From the NCBI GenBank assembly GCA_040753795.1, contig JBFMDX010000013.1:1-64000 (forward strand): 64,000 nucleotides of DNA. Reading direction: 5' to 3'. This DNA is from Thermodesulfobacteriota bacterium (lineage in GTDB: Bacteria > Desulfobacterota > Desulfobacteria > Desulfobacterales > Desulfosudaceae). Position numbers and translations under genes: made by a program. Below are positions 44,856 through 53,680 of the stretch, one piece after another (position 1 is the first letter of the stretch; every line of letters starts with the position of its first letter). The notes under the pieces are model-generated. The model was not told the DNA's origin. It ran no database searches and was given only the letters and a program-made list of their open reading frames with translations.

Positions 44856-46532
44856 ATGAGGCGGTATGTCGTTTTTGCGCTGATTTTACTCCCCCTGCTG
44901 GTATCAGCAAATCCTCAACACTCGGCGGTAAAAGAAACGGTCGTTTCTCTCGGTCACGGCATCAGCGGCGAAGAGATCTATGTAAATTCTCTGAAAATCA
45001 GTTCGAATTTAAAACACATCAGCTATGTGTCCAGAATTGGAAAAACTTTCCGGGTATGGCTTGATGGCGTCTCAAACAAGACTCACGACGGCGTTACCGA
45101 GCAATCTCCTTTTTTTTCTCCCCAAAATAATCGCCTGGCATATATCGCGCAGGAAAATGCTAAAATGTTCGTGGTTATAGACGACCAGGAACATGCCCGT
45201 TACAAATTCGTCGGGACCATCACCTTCAGCCCTGATGGCTCAAGGCTTGCTTACCGGGTGGAAAATGAAAATAAAAAACAGCAGGTGGTTGTCGATGGTC
45301 AACCGGGTCCATTGTTTGATTGGGGAATCACCAAAGAGGTCGGCATCATCTTCAGCCCGGATTCGCAACATATGGCGTATGTGGGAATCAACGATAATAG
45401 CTCTTTTGTTCTTGTTAAGGACAACAAGAAAATGAGCAGTTATGAAAAAATTGAAAATGTTATTTTTTCTCCGGATTCACGGCATATTGCCTATAAGGCC
45501 ATGGAAAAAGGGAAATGGTTTGTAGTGCTGGACGATAAAAAAGGTGCCGCATACAATGAAATCAACGACCTGTTATTCTCTCCTGACGGGAGCCAGCTGG
45601 TCTATTCTGCCATGAAAAACAACCGCCGCCTGATTGTCAAAAACAATGAGGAAATCAGCGAGGGCTCGGGAACGCTTGCCCCGTCATTTTCTCCGGATGG
45701 CAGGCGATTTGCTTATCTGGCGGTAGAGAAGGACAATAAATTCTGTTATGTGGTAGACGGAAAAAAAGAATTATCAATGGATGTACCGGGCCGACTGCTC
45801 TTCAGCAGTGACGGGACCAGCGCGGCCTATGCCGCCGGTATCGAAGGAAAATGGCATATCATTAAAGACGGCATCAGAGGTCCGGCCTTTAAAGAGATCG
45901 AGGCGTTTACCTATGCCAAGGCGACTAATAACATCCTCTATGCGGTCAAAAATGAAGACGGAAAATACAGTGTCATCAAGGATGAAACCGCTGGAAAATT
46001 TTACCATGCCATCGGGACGCCACTCTTCAGTCCCGATGGAAAACAATACGCTTATGCGGCCATGCAGCAGGGCAGTACGGACATGTTCATGGTGATTAAT
46101 AACGTGGAGCAACCCAGCCGATATCCGGTAATTGGGATCCCCGCGGAAGAAAAACCGGGAAAATTCGGATTTGCCTTCCAGCAGCCCTATTTCAGCCCCA
46201 AAGGAAGCCGGATGGTCTTTCCGGTTTATGACCCGGATAAAAAAACCGCTTACATGGTCGTTGACGGAAAACCGCACCCTTCGTTTGAATCCATTATGCA
46301 GCCCATCTTTTCCGATGATGAAAAGCATGTCGCCTATATGGCAAGAAAAGACGGCCGCTGGCGAATGGTGGTGGACGGCGAAGCGGGCATTAACGCTTTC
46401 GATGGCATCATCCGCGGGTCCATTATCGCCTTCGATGCCCGGGAGCGCTGTTTCTTCATCCTGGTTGCCAGCCAGAAGGAATCCGGACTGTCGTTCTTCC
46501 GGCTGGAAGCGAAAATAAACGAACCATCATAA
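44856..46532 (+). CDS. Periplasmic WD40-like (PD40) beta-propeller protein
   Basis: This is about 558 residues from ATG 44856 (AAAGGACA SD); an earlier in-frame ATG at 44814 lacks one. The signal peptide (residues 1-19) ends VSA. At least nine F-S-P-D-[GS]-x-x-x-A-Y motifs spaced about 40-45 residues mark PD40/TolB-like blades. Many blades also carry a V-[VI]-D-[GD] strand. Such propellers bind partners in the periplasm. It is the last gene of the secretion operon, 65 nt after the FadL-like gene, and converges on the thiamine genes. A scaffold or chaperone role for the exported proteins is a guess from context. Confidence 0.82.
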   Translation: MRRYVVFALILLPLLVSANPQHSAVKETVVSLGHGISGEEIYVNSLKISSNLKHISYVSRIGKTFRVWLDGVSNKTHDGVTEQSPFFSPQNNRLAYIAQENAKMFVVIDDQEHARYKFVGTITFSPDGSRLAYRVENENKKQQVVVDGQPGPLFDWGITKEVGIIFSPDSQHMAYVGINDNSSFVLVKDNKKMSSYEKIENVIFSPDSRHIAYKAMEKGKWFVVLDDKKGAAYNEINDLLFSPDGSQLVYSAMKNNRRLIVKNNEEISEGSGTLAPSFSPDGRRFAYLAVEKDNKFCYVVDGKKELSMDVPGRLLFSSDGTSAAYAAGIEGKWHIIKDGIRGPAFKEIEAFTYAKATNNILYAVKNEDGKYSVIKDETAGKFYHAIGTPLFSPDGKQYAYAAMQQGSTDMFMVINNVEQPSRYPVIGIPAEEKPGKFGFAFQQPYFSPKGSRMVFPVYDPDKKTAYMVVDGKPHPSFESIMQPIFSDDEKHVAYMARKDGRWRMVVDGEAGINAFDGIIRGSIIAFDARERCFFILVASQKESGLSFFRLEAKINEPS

Positions 46533-46575
46533 CCGGAAACCGCCGGGAAATTATAGAACGGGATGCCGTTGGAGG

Positions 46576-47358
46576 TTATGAGGCCTTCAGCCTGCGGCTG
46601 ATTTCCAGCGCCGTTTTTTCTCCTGACAGCAGCATGCCGCCGAAAATCGGTCCCATGCGGGGTCCGCCGAAGGTGGCGTTGGCGGCCATGCCGGCCACAT
46701 ACAGGCCGGGATAGACTTCGCGGGTATTTTCCAGCGTCAGCGACTCGGCCCGCTCCGACCACATGGATTTCTCCCCCTCCACCCCGCCGCAGGCGGTGTT
46801 CAACGTTCCCGGCACTTTTCTGCAAACGACCTTGACCACCTCGGTGGCATGCCCGGTGGCGTCCACTACATATCCGGCCCGGATAGCCAGCGGGTCCACA
46901 TGAAGCCCGGCCATTTCCACCGGAGACCAGTTGAGCACCAGCCCGGTCACCCGCCCCGGCCTCATGATCACATCTTCCACGGTAATGCAGTTAAAAATAA
47001 CCATACCCGCCTTGACCGCCCGGCTTGTCAGTGTAGCGACCGCCTCCACAGCATCGGCGGTATAGTAATCCTCCTGATAATTCCGGTAGCCGATCCCGAC
47101 TTCATCCAGAATGTGCAGCGCGCTCTTCTGGACCACAATTTCGTTGAACATCATACCGCCGCCCCACATACCGCCGCCGATGCTCAACTTCCGCTCGTAC
47201 ATGGCCACTTTGTGGCCGGCCCCGGCCAGATAATATCCCGCTATCAAACCGGACGGACCCCCGCCGACAATAGCCACGTCAAGTTCAAGGTTGGCCGTCA
47301 ACTTTTCATAAAACCGGTCCACAATGGCCCGGGTGATGGTGACTTCATTGAGCTCCAT
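46576..47358 (-). CDS. thi4: Sulfide-dependent adenosine diphosphate thiazole synthase (Thi4/Thi1 family)
   Basis: This 260-residue FAD/NAD-binding enzyme makes the thiazole moiety of thiamine from NAD, glycine and sulfide. It has [15 protein letters not shown] near residue 30, [12 protein letters not shown] near 60 and [10 protein letters not shown]. At the place of the sulfur-donating cysteine of yeast Thi4 it has A-G-L-H-V-D-P with His153, as in the methanogen enzyme, which uses free sulfide and iron as a true catalyst. This fits an anaerobic, sulfide-rich habitat. It lies 3 nt downstream of thiC in the same TPP-controlled operon. Confidence 0.93.
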   Translation of the reverse strand: MELNEVTITRAIVDRFYEKLTANLELDVAIVGGGPSGLIAGYYLAGAGHKVAMYERKLSIGGGMWGGGMMFNEIVVQKSALHILDEVGIGYRNYQEDYYTADAVEAVATLTSRAVKAGMVIFNCITVEDVIMRPGRVTGLVLNWSPVEMAGLHVDPLAIRAGYVVDATGHATEVVKVVCRKVPGTLNTACGGVEGEKSMWSERAESLTLENTREVYPGLYVAGMAANATFGGPRMGPIFGGMLLSGEKTALEISRRLKAS

Positions 47359-47361
47359 TGG

Positions 47362-48660
47362 TTACTCTCCTTGCGATTCGACAATGGTATTATGCAATTT
47401 CACCGCGCACAGTTCGCCGCACATGGTGCAAACCGGTTTCCCGCTGGCTTCGCTTCGACCGCGCCTAACTCGGGGAAGCTCCGGATCCAGGGCCAGGCGG
47501 TACATGCCCTCCCAGTCCAGTTCTTTGCGGCAGACCGACATTCTGATGTCCCGCTCTAACGCGCCCGCAATGCCTTTGGCAATATCTCCGGAATGGGCGG
47601 CGATGCGGGCCGCGATCACTCCCATCCTGACATCTTCCAGGTCCGGCAGGCATAAATGCTCGGAAGGCGTGACGTAACACAGAAAATCCGCTCCGGCCGA
47701 CGCCGCCAGGGCGCCGCCGATGGCGGCGGTGATATGATCGTATCCCGGAGCACAATCCGTGGTCAATGGTCCGAGCACATAAAACGGCGCGCCGTCGCAT
47801 AGCTCTTTTTCCAATTGGATGTTGGCGGCGATCTGATTCAGGGGGACATGCCCCGGTCCTTCAATCATGACCTGAACACCAGCCTCACGGGCCCTCCTCG
47901 ACAATCCGGCCAGGGTCACCAGTTCCTCGATCTGGGCGCCGTCAGTGGCGTCGGCTACCGCTCCCGGACGCAATCCGTCTCCCAGGCTCAAGGTCACGTC
48001 ATATTCAAGGGCGATTGTCAGAAGCCGGTCAAACTCTTCAAACAGAGGATTCTCCCGTTGCCGGCGATGCATCCAGGACGCCAGCAGAGCGCCTCCCCGG
48101 CTGACAATCCCGCAGATCCGGCCGGATCCGGTGGCAAGAGCGCTGGCCTGTCTGGTCACGCCGCAGTGCACGGTGATATAGTCCACGCCCTGTCGGCATT
48201 GATCCGCGATGGAATCAAACAGCATATCCGGTTCCATTTCGTAAAACGGGCGCCCCCGGCGGTTCAGCTCGGCGGCCACGGCATAGACGGGCACTGTTCC
48301 GACCATCACGGGAGACTCCTCAAGAATGCGTTTGCGAGTGGTCGCCAGATCCCCGCCGGTGGACAGGTCCATGACGCTGTCGGCACCTGCGGCCACGGCA
48401 ACCCCCAGCTTCCGGACCTCTTCTGCCGTGTCGTAATGTTCCGGTGAAGTGCCGATGTTGGCATTGACTTTAGTACGCAGGTTTTTCCCGATGCCGAGGG
48501 CGGAAAACTTGCGGCCGACGTTTCTGGGTATAACGATAGTCCCGGCGGTTACGCCATCCCGGATCGTTTCCGGAGACAAATGTTCGCTCGCGGCCACCTG
48601 TTTCATGGCTTCGGTAATGACGCCTTGTCGCGCCTGAATAAGTTGAGTCATATCGCTCAT
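47362..48660 (-). CDS. thiC: Phosphomethylpyrimidine synthase ThiC
   Basis: This 432-residue radical SAM enzyme converts aminoimidazole ribotide to HMP phosphate for thiamine. I start it at ATG 48660 ([18 protein letters not shown] just upstream). ATG 48651 and 48672 are alternatives. Family blocks are [30 protein letters not shown]-like TVHCGVT, SRGG and EGPGHVP. The C-terminal cluster motif reads C-T-M-C-G-E-L-C, C-x2-C-x3-C, one residue shorter than the E. coli spacing; this is the short ThiC form without the long N-terminal domain. It is followed by thi4. Confidence 0.95.
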   Translation of the reverse strand: MSDMTQLIQARQGVITEAMKQVAASEHLSPETIRDGVTAGTIVIPRNVGRKFSALGIGKNLRTKVNANIGTSPEHYDTAEEVRKLGVAVAAGADSVMDLSTGGDLATTRKRILEESPVMVGTVPVYAVAAELNRRGRPFYEMEPDMLFDSIADQCRQGVDYITVHCGVTRQASALATGSGRICGIVSRGGALLASWMHRRQRENPLFEEFDRLLTIALEYDVTLSLGDGLRPGAVADATDGAQIEELVTLAGLSRRAREAGVQVMIEGPGHVPLNQIAANIQLEKELCDGAPFYVLGPLTTDCAPGYDHITAAIGGALAASAGADFLCYVTPSEHLCLPDLEDVRMGVIAARIAAHSGDIAKGIAGALERDIRMSVCRKELDWEGMYRLALDPELPRVRRGRSEASGKPVCTMCGELCAVKLHNTIVESQGE

Positions 48661-48700
48661 TCGCCCTATCATTCTCTTATATTTACGAATAACATCACAA

Positions 48701-48736
48701 AACAAAAAGGCTGTTCCCGAAAAGGGGAACAGCCTT
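48701..48736 (-). terminator. Rho-independent terminator of the TPP riboswitch
   Basis: On the minus strand AAGGCTGTTCCC (48736-48725) pairs perfectly with GGGAACAGCCTT (48718-48707) across a 6-nt loop and runs into TTTGTTTTG. It lies between the aptamer and the thiC start, so TPP binding would be expected to favour it and stop transcription. Confidence 0.9.
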
Positions 48737-48751
48737 GCGCGACTTCCGTTC

Positions 48752-48836
48752 GATCCTCTCTGCATCTCCCTTCGCTGGCATTACCCAGATCAGGTTCAAC
48801 GGGTATAATCTCAGGCAAAACTGCCACCCCTGGCCG
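48752..48836 (-). promoter_or_regulatory. TPP riboswitch (THI box)
   Basis: The minus strand carries GGGGTGGC, then CTGAGA, ACCC, GAACCTGATCTGGGTAATG and CCAGCGAAGGGA in the order and spacing of the thi-box aptamer. It senses thiamine pyrophosphate and, through the adjacent terminator, would repress thiC-thi4. Confidence 0.95.
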
Positions 48837-48871
48837 GGACATACGATAAAAATCGCCTGCCCGTGATATGT

Positions 48872-48947
<76 letters not shown>

Positions 48948-49130
48948 CATATCCTGTGACCTTCTGCTTGGTCACAATTACCGAGTCACTATAATAACCG
49001 GAAAAACACAAGTCAAGGGAAAATGGAGCCGTTTCAGGAGAAAGACGGGCTTTCAATGAAGGTTTCGACCCGCATATACCCGCTTATCCCATTGACGGCC
49101 ATTTTGCCCTGCGGTATATTGAGTCATAAC

Positions 49131-49262
49131 CCGTATAGAAATCCTGCGGATCTGGCGCGAACGTATGATTGGGAACTAGTATTCATTCATTATTCCAACA
49201 GCGACGACGCCGCGGGTAACCGCGACCGCGTCGTCGGATATTCAGTCATCGCAATTTACGGA
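49131..49262 (+). pseudogene. Remnant of a Memo-domain (AmmeMemoRadiSam system protein B) C-terminus
   Basis: The frame upstream of the AMMECR1 gene encodes LARTYDWELVFIHYSNS and RDRVVGYSVIAIYG. These match the end of Memo proteins, which typically read HYANSGD, then DRSxVVGYAA. The remaining ~250 residues of Memo are absent; the bases before it (49023-49130) encode nothing recognisable. The frame is open into AMMECR1, so a translated fusion is formally possible, but a good SD and ATG at 49272 argue that it is a relic. Confidence 0.6.
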
Positions 49263-49271
49263 GGGCAGTTC

Positions 49272-49847
49272 ATGACCAAAAAAATCACGAAGAAACAGGG
49301 AACCGCCCTGGTTCATCTGGCCCGGAAAACAATCTTTGAACGGCTCGGAATGAAAGCGGAAGAACCGGAATTTGATCCGGAGAAAGAACCGGCTTTTTCG
49401 GAACGGGCGGGAACATTTGTCACGCTGACCCTCAATGGATCCCTTCGCGGGTGCATCGGCAGCCTGACCGCCGATGAATCCATCCTCTCCGGCGTTAAAC
49501 GAAACGCCGTGAACGCCGCCTTCCAGGATCCCCGCTTCCCTCCGTTGACAACGGAGGAAGCGACCCGTGTGGCAGTGGAAGTCAGCGTTCTCACGGAACC
49601 GCAGCCGCTGGTCTACAAGAATCCAAAGGACCTGCTGGCCAAACTGACCCCCCATGCGGACGGCGTCATCATCCAGAAAGGCTTGGCCCGGGCGACGTTT
49701 CTGCCCCAGGTATGGGAACAGCTTACGGACAAAGTCGCCTTCATGGAGAATCTCTGCACCAAAGCCGGCCTGCCGCCGAACGCCTGGGAGCATCAGGATC
49801 TGAAAGTCCTCACCTATCAGGTTCAATCCTTTGAGAGCAAAAAATGA
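49272..49847 (+). CDS. AMMECR1 domain protein (AmmeMemoRadiSam system protein A)
   Basis: This is 191 residues from ATG 49272 with GGAGGG 7 nt upstream. The hallmark block G-S-L-R-G-C-I-G-S near residue 56 is present, followed by FQDPRFPPLT and VEVSVL, all typical of AMMECR1. The biochemical role is unknown; the family is genomically linked to Memo and to a radical SAM enzyme, here at 51926. An in-frame upstream start at 49023 would add a degenerate Memo fragment. It overlaps the next gene by 17 nt. Confidence 0.9.
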   Translation: MTKKITKKQGTALVHLARKTIFERLGMKAEEPEFDPEKEPAFSERAGTFVTLTLNGSLRGCIGSLTADESILSGVKRNAVNAAFQDPRFPPLTTEEATRVAVEVSVLTEPQPLVYKNPKDLLAKLTPHADGVIIQKGLARATFLPQVWEQLTDKVAFMENLCTKAGLPPNAWEHQDLKVLTYQVQSFESKK

Positions 49848-51939
49848 TCGCGTCATAAATTTCGTCATTCTGGCCACCGGCGTTTCATCGGTGGTCACCC
49901 AGCTACTGACCATCCGGGAATTTCTGGCGCTCCTGGCCGGTAATGAATTCGTCATCGCCCTCATTTTTTTTATCTGGCTCATGGCTGGCGGTGCCGGTAC
50001 GCTGCTGGCCTATCGGATCACCCATCGTCTCTTTCTCCCTTCAATCCCGCGGCTGGCAGGTGTCTCCCTGCTGGCCGCGGCCATGTCGCCGGCGCTTCTC
50101 CTGACGATTCGTCTTCTCAGGGACGTTGTGTTCGTCCACGGCAGCGAGGCCGGATTTTATCCGACCCTTCTTTATACCCTGGTTACGGTCAGCCCCTACT
50201 CCCTTCTGATCGGGTTCGCCCTGCCCTACAGCCTCTTCGTTCTCCGGCGGGAATCGCCCGGATACACGGGAACGACGGTTTACATCATGGACAATATCGG
50301 CGATGTCGCCGGCGGGGCGCTATTCTCATTTGTGCTGCTGTTTATCGCCACGCCGCTTCAGAGCGCATGCCTGGCATCGCTGCTTCTCACGGCCGCGGCC
50401 ATCCTGCTCCTGGCAGGCCGCGGCCTGAAATCCACCGCCGCGTTAATCGGGATCCTGATCACCCTGGTTGTCGTCCTCGCACCGGTCTGGATTGAAACCC
50501 GGACCCTGACGCCTCCCGGCGGAGACCTGGCCTGGTACCGGGAATCCCGCAGTGGAAGGATTAAAGTGGAACACCAGGCCGATCAGTTTACCCTCTTTCT
50601 GGACGGTGTACCTGTCGCCAGTTCCAGCGACCGCCAGGGCGCGGAGGAAGCGGCCCACTATCCTCTGTCCCAGGTAGACGAACCCGAGGACGTCCTGATC
50701 ATTGCCGCCGAGTCCGGAATCATGCAGGAGATTGACAAGCATCACCCTCGACGCATTGATTACGTGGAAATCGATCCGGAAGTGGCCGGGGCCATGTTCC
50801 GCTTCAACCTGCTTGAAAAGACCGACCGGATGAACGTCATCCATGACGACGCCCGGGCTTTTCTGTCCCGTTCAACCCGTCATTATGACGCCATTATCAT
50901 GTGTCTGCCGGAGCCTGAAACCTATCAGTTGAACCGGTTTTATACGCTCTCCTTCTTTTCTCTCGTACGGCAACGTTTGACTGCAAAGGGCGTTTTTTCC
51001 TTCAGCCTGCAGGGATTCGACAACTATCCATCCGAACCGGACCGTCAGAAGCTCTCTACCGTATACAACACGGCGGCCGCCTCTTTTCCTGAAGTCCTCG
51101 TGCTTCCCGGAGAAGTCATCTCCTTCATCTGCGGTCCGGGCCCCTTGACCGCGGACATCCCCCGACGGCTGCGACAGAAAGGCATTGAGACCGACTACAT
51201 TGCCGCCTATTTTGACGGGAACATCACCTCCGAACGGACGAATTACCTGAAAAGCATCATCGACGCCGACGCTCCCGTCAACGTAGATACCCGCCCCCGG
51301 CTGATGCGGCTGATGTTCTCCCGCTGGTTTTCCCTGTTCGCCTCCTCACCGGCGTTCTTTTATGCCGTCACCGGCCTTTTCCTTCTGGTTTACTGGTCAC
51401 GACTCTCCCGCGGCCAGTTTGTTCTGTTCTCCAGCGGCTTTGCCAATATGGCTTCGGAGATCCTGGCCATATTTGCCTTCCAGATCTTTTTCGGATATAT
51501 CTATTTTCAGATCGGATGGATAGTGACCGTATTCCTGGCGGGGCTCTTTCCTGGCGCCTGGCTTGGCGGACACGCCCGTTACCATTCACGGCAAGCCGTC
51601 ATGCTGCTTGACGGCTTGCTGGTTGTGCTGTCAGGAGTCTTCGCCGCCGCCGTCATGATTATCGGACACGGTCTGTCCCTGCCTTTTTTCCTTGCTTACG
51701 GATTTGTTTTTTCCTGTCTCTGCGGCTTCCAATTCCCGGCCATCCTGAAATTGTTCGGGGACAGGGACCGTCAGACAACCGGCGCTTTTTCAGCCGACCT
51801 GATCGGCGCCGCTTTCGGTGCGTTGATAACCAGCACGCTTTTGATCCCATACACCGGGCTGGGGGGAACCGCCCTGGCGATCATGGGCCTGAAAACCGCC
51901 AGCATGGCGATGATCGGAACAAGTCATGACACCCATTAA
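49831..51939 (+). CDS. Multi-membrane protein with spermidine-synthase-like domain
   Basis: This is 702 residues from TTG 49831, inside the AMMECR1 gene. Six or seven transmembrane helices (residues 10-220) precede a Rossmann domain (about 230-480) with YVEIDPEVAGAMFRF and DDARAFL, and a second group of about six helices follows (500-695). The active-site strand reads M-C-L-P-E-P where true spermidine synthases have a catalytic Asp in a D-[ST]-x-D-P block, so polyamine synthesis is doubtful. Such fused proteins often stand beside AmmeMemoRadiSam genes. The product is unknown. Confidence 0.85.
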   Translation: MRAKNDRVINFVILATGVSSVVTQLLTIREFLALLAGNEFVIALIFFIWLMAGGAGTLLAYRITHRLFLPSIPRLAGVSLLAAAMSPALLLTIRLLRDVVFVHGSEAGFYPTLLYTLVTVSPYSLLIGFALPYSLFVLRRESPGYTGTTVYIMDNIGDVAGGALFSFVLLFIATPLQSACLASLLLTAAAILLLAGRGLKSTAALIGILITLVVVLAPVWIETRTLTPPGGDLAWYRESRSGRIKVEHQADQFTLFLDGVPVASSSDRQGAEEAAHYPLSQVDEPEDVLIIAAESGIMQEIDKHHPRRIDYVEIDPEVAGAMFRFNLLEKTDRMNVIHDDARAFLSRSTRHYDAIIMCLPEPETYQLNRFYTLSFFSLVRQRLTAKGVFSFSLQGFDNYPSEPDRQKLSTVYNTAAASFPEVLVLPGEVISFICGPGPLTADIPRRLRQKGIETDYIAAYFDGNITSERTNYLKSIIDADAPVNVDTRPRLMRLMFSRWFSLFASSPAFFYAVTGLFLLVYWSRLSRGQFVLFSSGFANMASEILAIFAFQIFFGYIYFQIGWIVTVFLAGLFPGAWLGGHARYHSRQAVMLLDGLLVVLSGVFAAAVMIIGHGLSLPFFLAYGFVFSCLCGFQFPAILKLFGDRDRQTTGAFSADLIGAAFGALITSTLLIPYTGLGGTALAIMGLKTASMAMIGTSHDTH

Positions 51940-53116
51940 TCGAAGAAAATTCCTCAAGTCAGGCGCTGCCGGCGCCATACTGTTTTCCCTGGCCGCCCCG
52001 GCTGCCCCATTTTCTTTGTTTGGCGGGAACGATCCGGCATCCTCCGGACGGGATGACATCAGCGGCCATGTCTTTGAAAATGACGCGCCGGCAACCCTCT
52101 GGAAATGGTCGCGGGAGGCACGGCATTACGAGGTCTTCCGGGCGGACCAGACCGTCTGCGGGCTCTGCCCCAATTCCTGCCAGCTCTCACCCGGAGACCG
52201 CGGAATTTGCCGTTCCCGGGTCAACATCGGCGGCCGCATGTACACCCTGGGTTACGGCAATCCCTGTTCTGTCAATGTCGATCCCATCGAAAAAAAGCCC
52301 CTGCTGCATTTCAAACCTCTTTCCAAAGCGTTTTCCATTGCGGTGGCAGGATGTAATTTGCGGTGCCTGAATTGCCAGAACTGGCAGATATCCCAGGTTC
52401 GTCCGGAAGATGTCCGCCATTATGACCTCTTTCCGGAGGCCGTGGTGCAGTCGGCCCGGCAGGCAGACGCCGCCTCCATCGCCTACACCTATTCGGAAGC
52501 GACCACCTTCTTTGAATACATGATCGACACGGCCGCTCTTGCCCGCGGCAGCGGACTGTCCAACCTGTGGATCTCCAACGGCTACATCAGCCCTGAACCG
52601 CTGAAGGACCTGTGCCGGGTGATGGATGCCGCCAATGTCAATCTGAAAGCCTATAGCGACGCCATTTACAGAAAGCTTAACGGGGGAAGACTGCAGCCGG
52701 TACTGGACACTTTCTGCGCCCTGCACCGGCAGAAAGTCCATTTTGAGATAACCAATCTGGTCGTGCCCGACTATACGGACGACGACAAGATGGTGAAGCA
52801 AATGTGCGGCTGGATCCTGGAAGCGCTGGGGCCCGACCATCCCCTTCATTTTTCCCGGTTCTCTCCTCAATACCAGTTAAAGCGTCTGCCGCCGACCCCG
52901 GTGTCGACCCTGACCCGTTTCCGGGAAATCGCTCTGGCCGCTGGCATCCATTACGTCTATGTGGGCAATGTGCCGGGGCACGACGGTTGCCACACCTATT
53001 GTCATAACTGCCGGAGAATGGTGGTTGAAAGAAACGGCTACCAGATCGGCGGCTGGCACCTCGAGAACGGGAAGTGCCGGTTCTGCGGCACCCCGATACC
53101 CGGCATCTGGGCTTGA
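51926..53116 (+). CDS. amrS: AmmeMemoRadiSam system radical SAM enzyme (AmrS)
   Basis: This 396-residue protein has the cluster motif C-N-L-R-C-L-N-C near residue 145 and the family context CGLCPNSCQL near 77, VDPIEKKPLLHF and CHNCRRMVVER with a C-terminal CRFCGTPIPG. The first 35 residues form a twin-arginine signal (N-R-R-K-F-L-K-S-G plus a hydrophobic stretch), which would place a radical SAM enzyme outside the cytoplasm or tether it to the membrane; this is unusual because such enzymes need reductant and SAM. It overlaps the upstream gene by 14 nt. Confidence 0.9.
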   Translation: MTPINRRKFLKSGAAGAILFSLAAPAAPFSLFGGNDPASSGRDDISGHVFENDAPATLWKWSREARHYEVFRADQTVCGLCPNSCQLSPGDRGICRSRVNIGGRMYTLGYGNPCSVNVDPIEKKPLLHFKPLSKAFSIAVAGCNLRCLNCQNWQISQVRPEDVRHYDLFPEAVVQSARQADAASIAYTYSEATTFFEYMIDTAALARGSGLSNLWISNGYISPEPLKDLCRVMDAANVNLKAYSDAIYRKLNGGRLQPVLDTFCALHRQKVHFEITNLVVPDYTDDDKMVKQMCGWILEALGPDHPLHFSRFSPQYQLKRLPPTPVSTLTRFREIALAAGIHYVYVGNVPGHDGCHTYCHNCRRMVVERNGYQIGGWHLENGKCRFCGTPIPGIWA

Positions 53117-53178
53117 ATAACAGTAAAACCCGCTATCGTTTACAACCCGGTACCGGCCGCCTCCGCAGAATATTCAAA

Positions 53179-53208
53179 TTGACATAGATGCCTGATTTGC
53201 ATTATCTT
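53179..53208 (+). promoter_or_regulatory. Candidate promoter of the AT-richer sugar operon
   Basis: TTGACA (53179-53184), an 18-nt spacer and TATCTT (53203-53208) lie 50-80 nt upstream of the first gene. The intergenic stretch 53117-53260 holds nothing else that I recognise. Confidence 0.4.
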
Positions 53209-53260
53209 TAACAAAATATCGATCCGCGGCCTGGTGCCTTTTGCTGACGATTTTTGATGT

Positions 53261-53680
53261 ATGCGGGGGGGCCTGATGCTGTTGGAGTCCGGGGGAAATT
53301 TTAGTTTTACTCAAAAACCCCCCGCTTCTGTGAGATTTAATGAATTGAAATTCTTATATATTATAAGTTGCGTCGTCTTTACCGTCATCGGCCAGTTATT
53401 AATAAAAAAAGGCGCGATTGATTTAAAATCAGCCCCATCCTTTTGGGCATACGGCTACAATATATTTATTATTTCAGGCTTTATGGCCGCTTTTGCGGCA
53501 GCGGTATCTTGGATTAGAGCAGTACAGCACTACCAATTAAGTTATGCTTATCCATTCATGAGCTTATCCTTTCCTCTGGTTGCCATCCTTTCATTAGTTG
53601 TTTTTAACGAACAGGTCCGCCCAAATCAATGGCTCGGATTGTCCATTGTCCTTTTCGGGTTGTATCTTGGAAGCAGATGA
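53261..53680 (+). CDS. Small DMT/SMR-type membrane transporter (ArnE/EamA-like)
   Basis: This 139-residue protein has four transmembrane helices starting near residue 30. The GQLLIKKGA segment after helix 1 and PFMSLSFPLVAILSLVVFNEQ in helix 3-4 are typical of half-size EamA/SMR transporters such as ArnE, which flip lipid-linked sugars. The first 25 residues (with a G7 run in the DNA) look uncharacteristic. A GTG at 53330 or ATG 53276 may be the real start. Its stop overlaps the aminotransferase start, so it probably moves a lipid-linked amino sugar. Confidence 0.75.
   Translation: MRGGLMLLESGGNFSFTQKPPASVRFNELKFLYIISCVVFTVIGQLLIKKGAIDLKSAPSFWAYGYNIFIISGFMAAFAAAVSWIRAVQHYQLSYAYPFMSLSFPLVAILSLVVFNEQVRPNQWLGLSIVLFGLYLGSR

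Noticed and set aside
46849-47559. Plus-strand open frames over thi4 and thiC
   Set aside because: They are antisense to two genes identified beyond doubt, and they are His/Pro/Gln-rich without motifs. The same applies to 47815-48447.
49831-51939. Spermidine synthase (speE)
   Set aside because: The Rossmann domain fits, but the catalytic Asp block is replaced by M-C-L-P-E-P and the domain is embedded between two membrane groups, so I do not assign polyamine synthesis.
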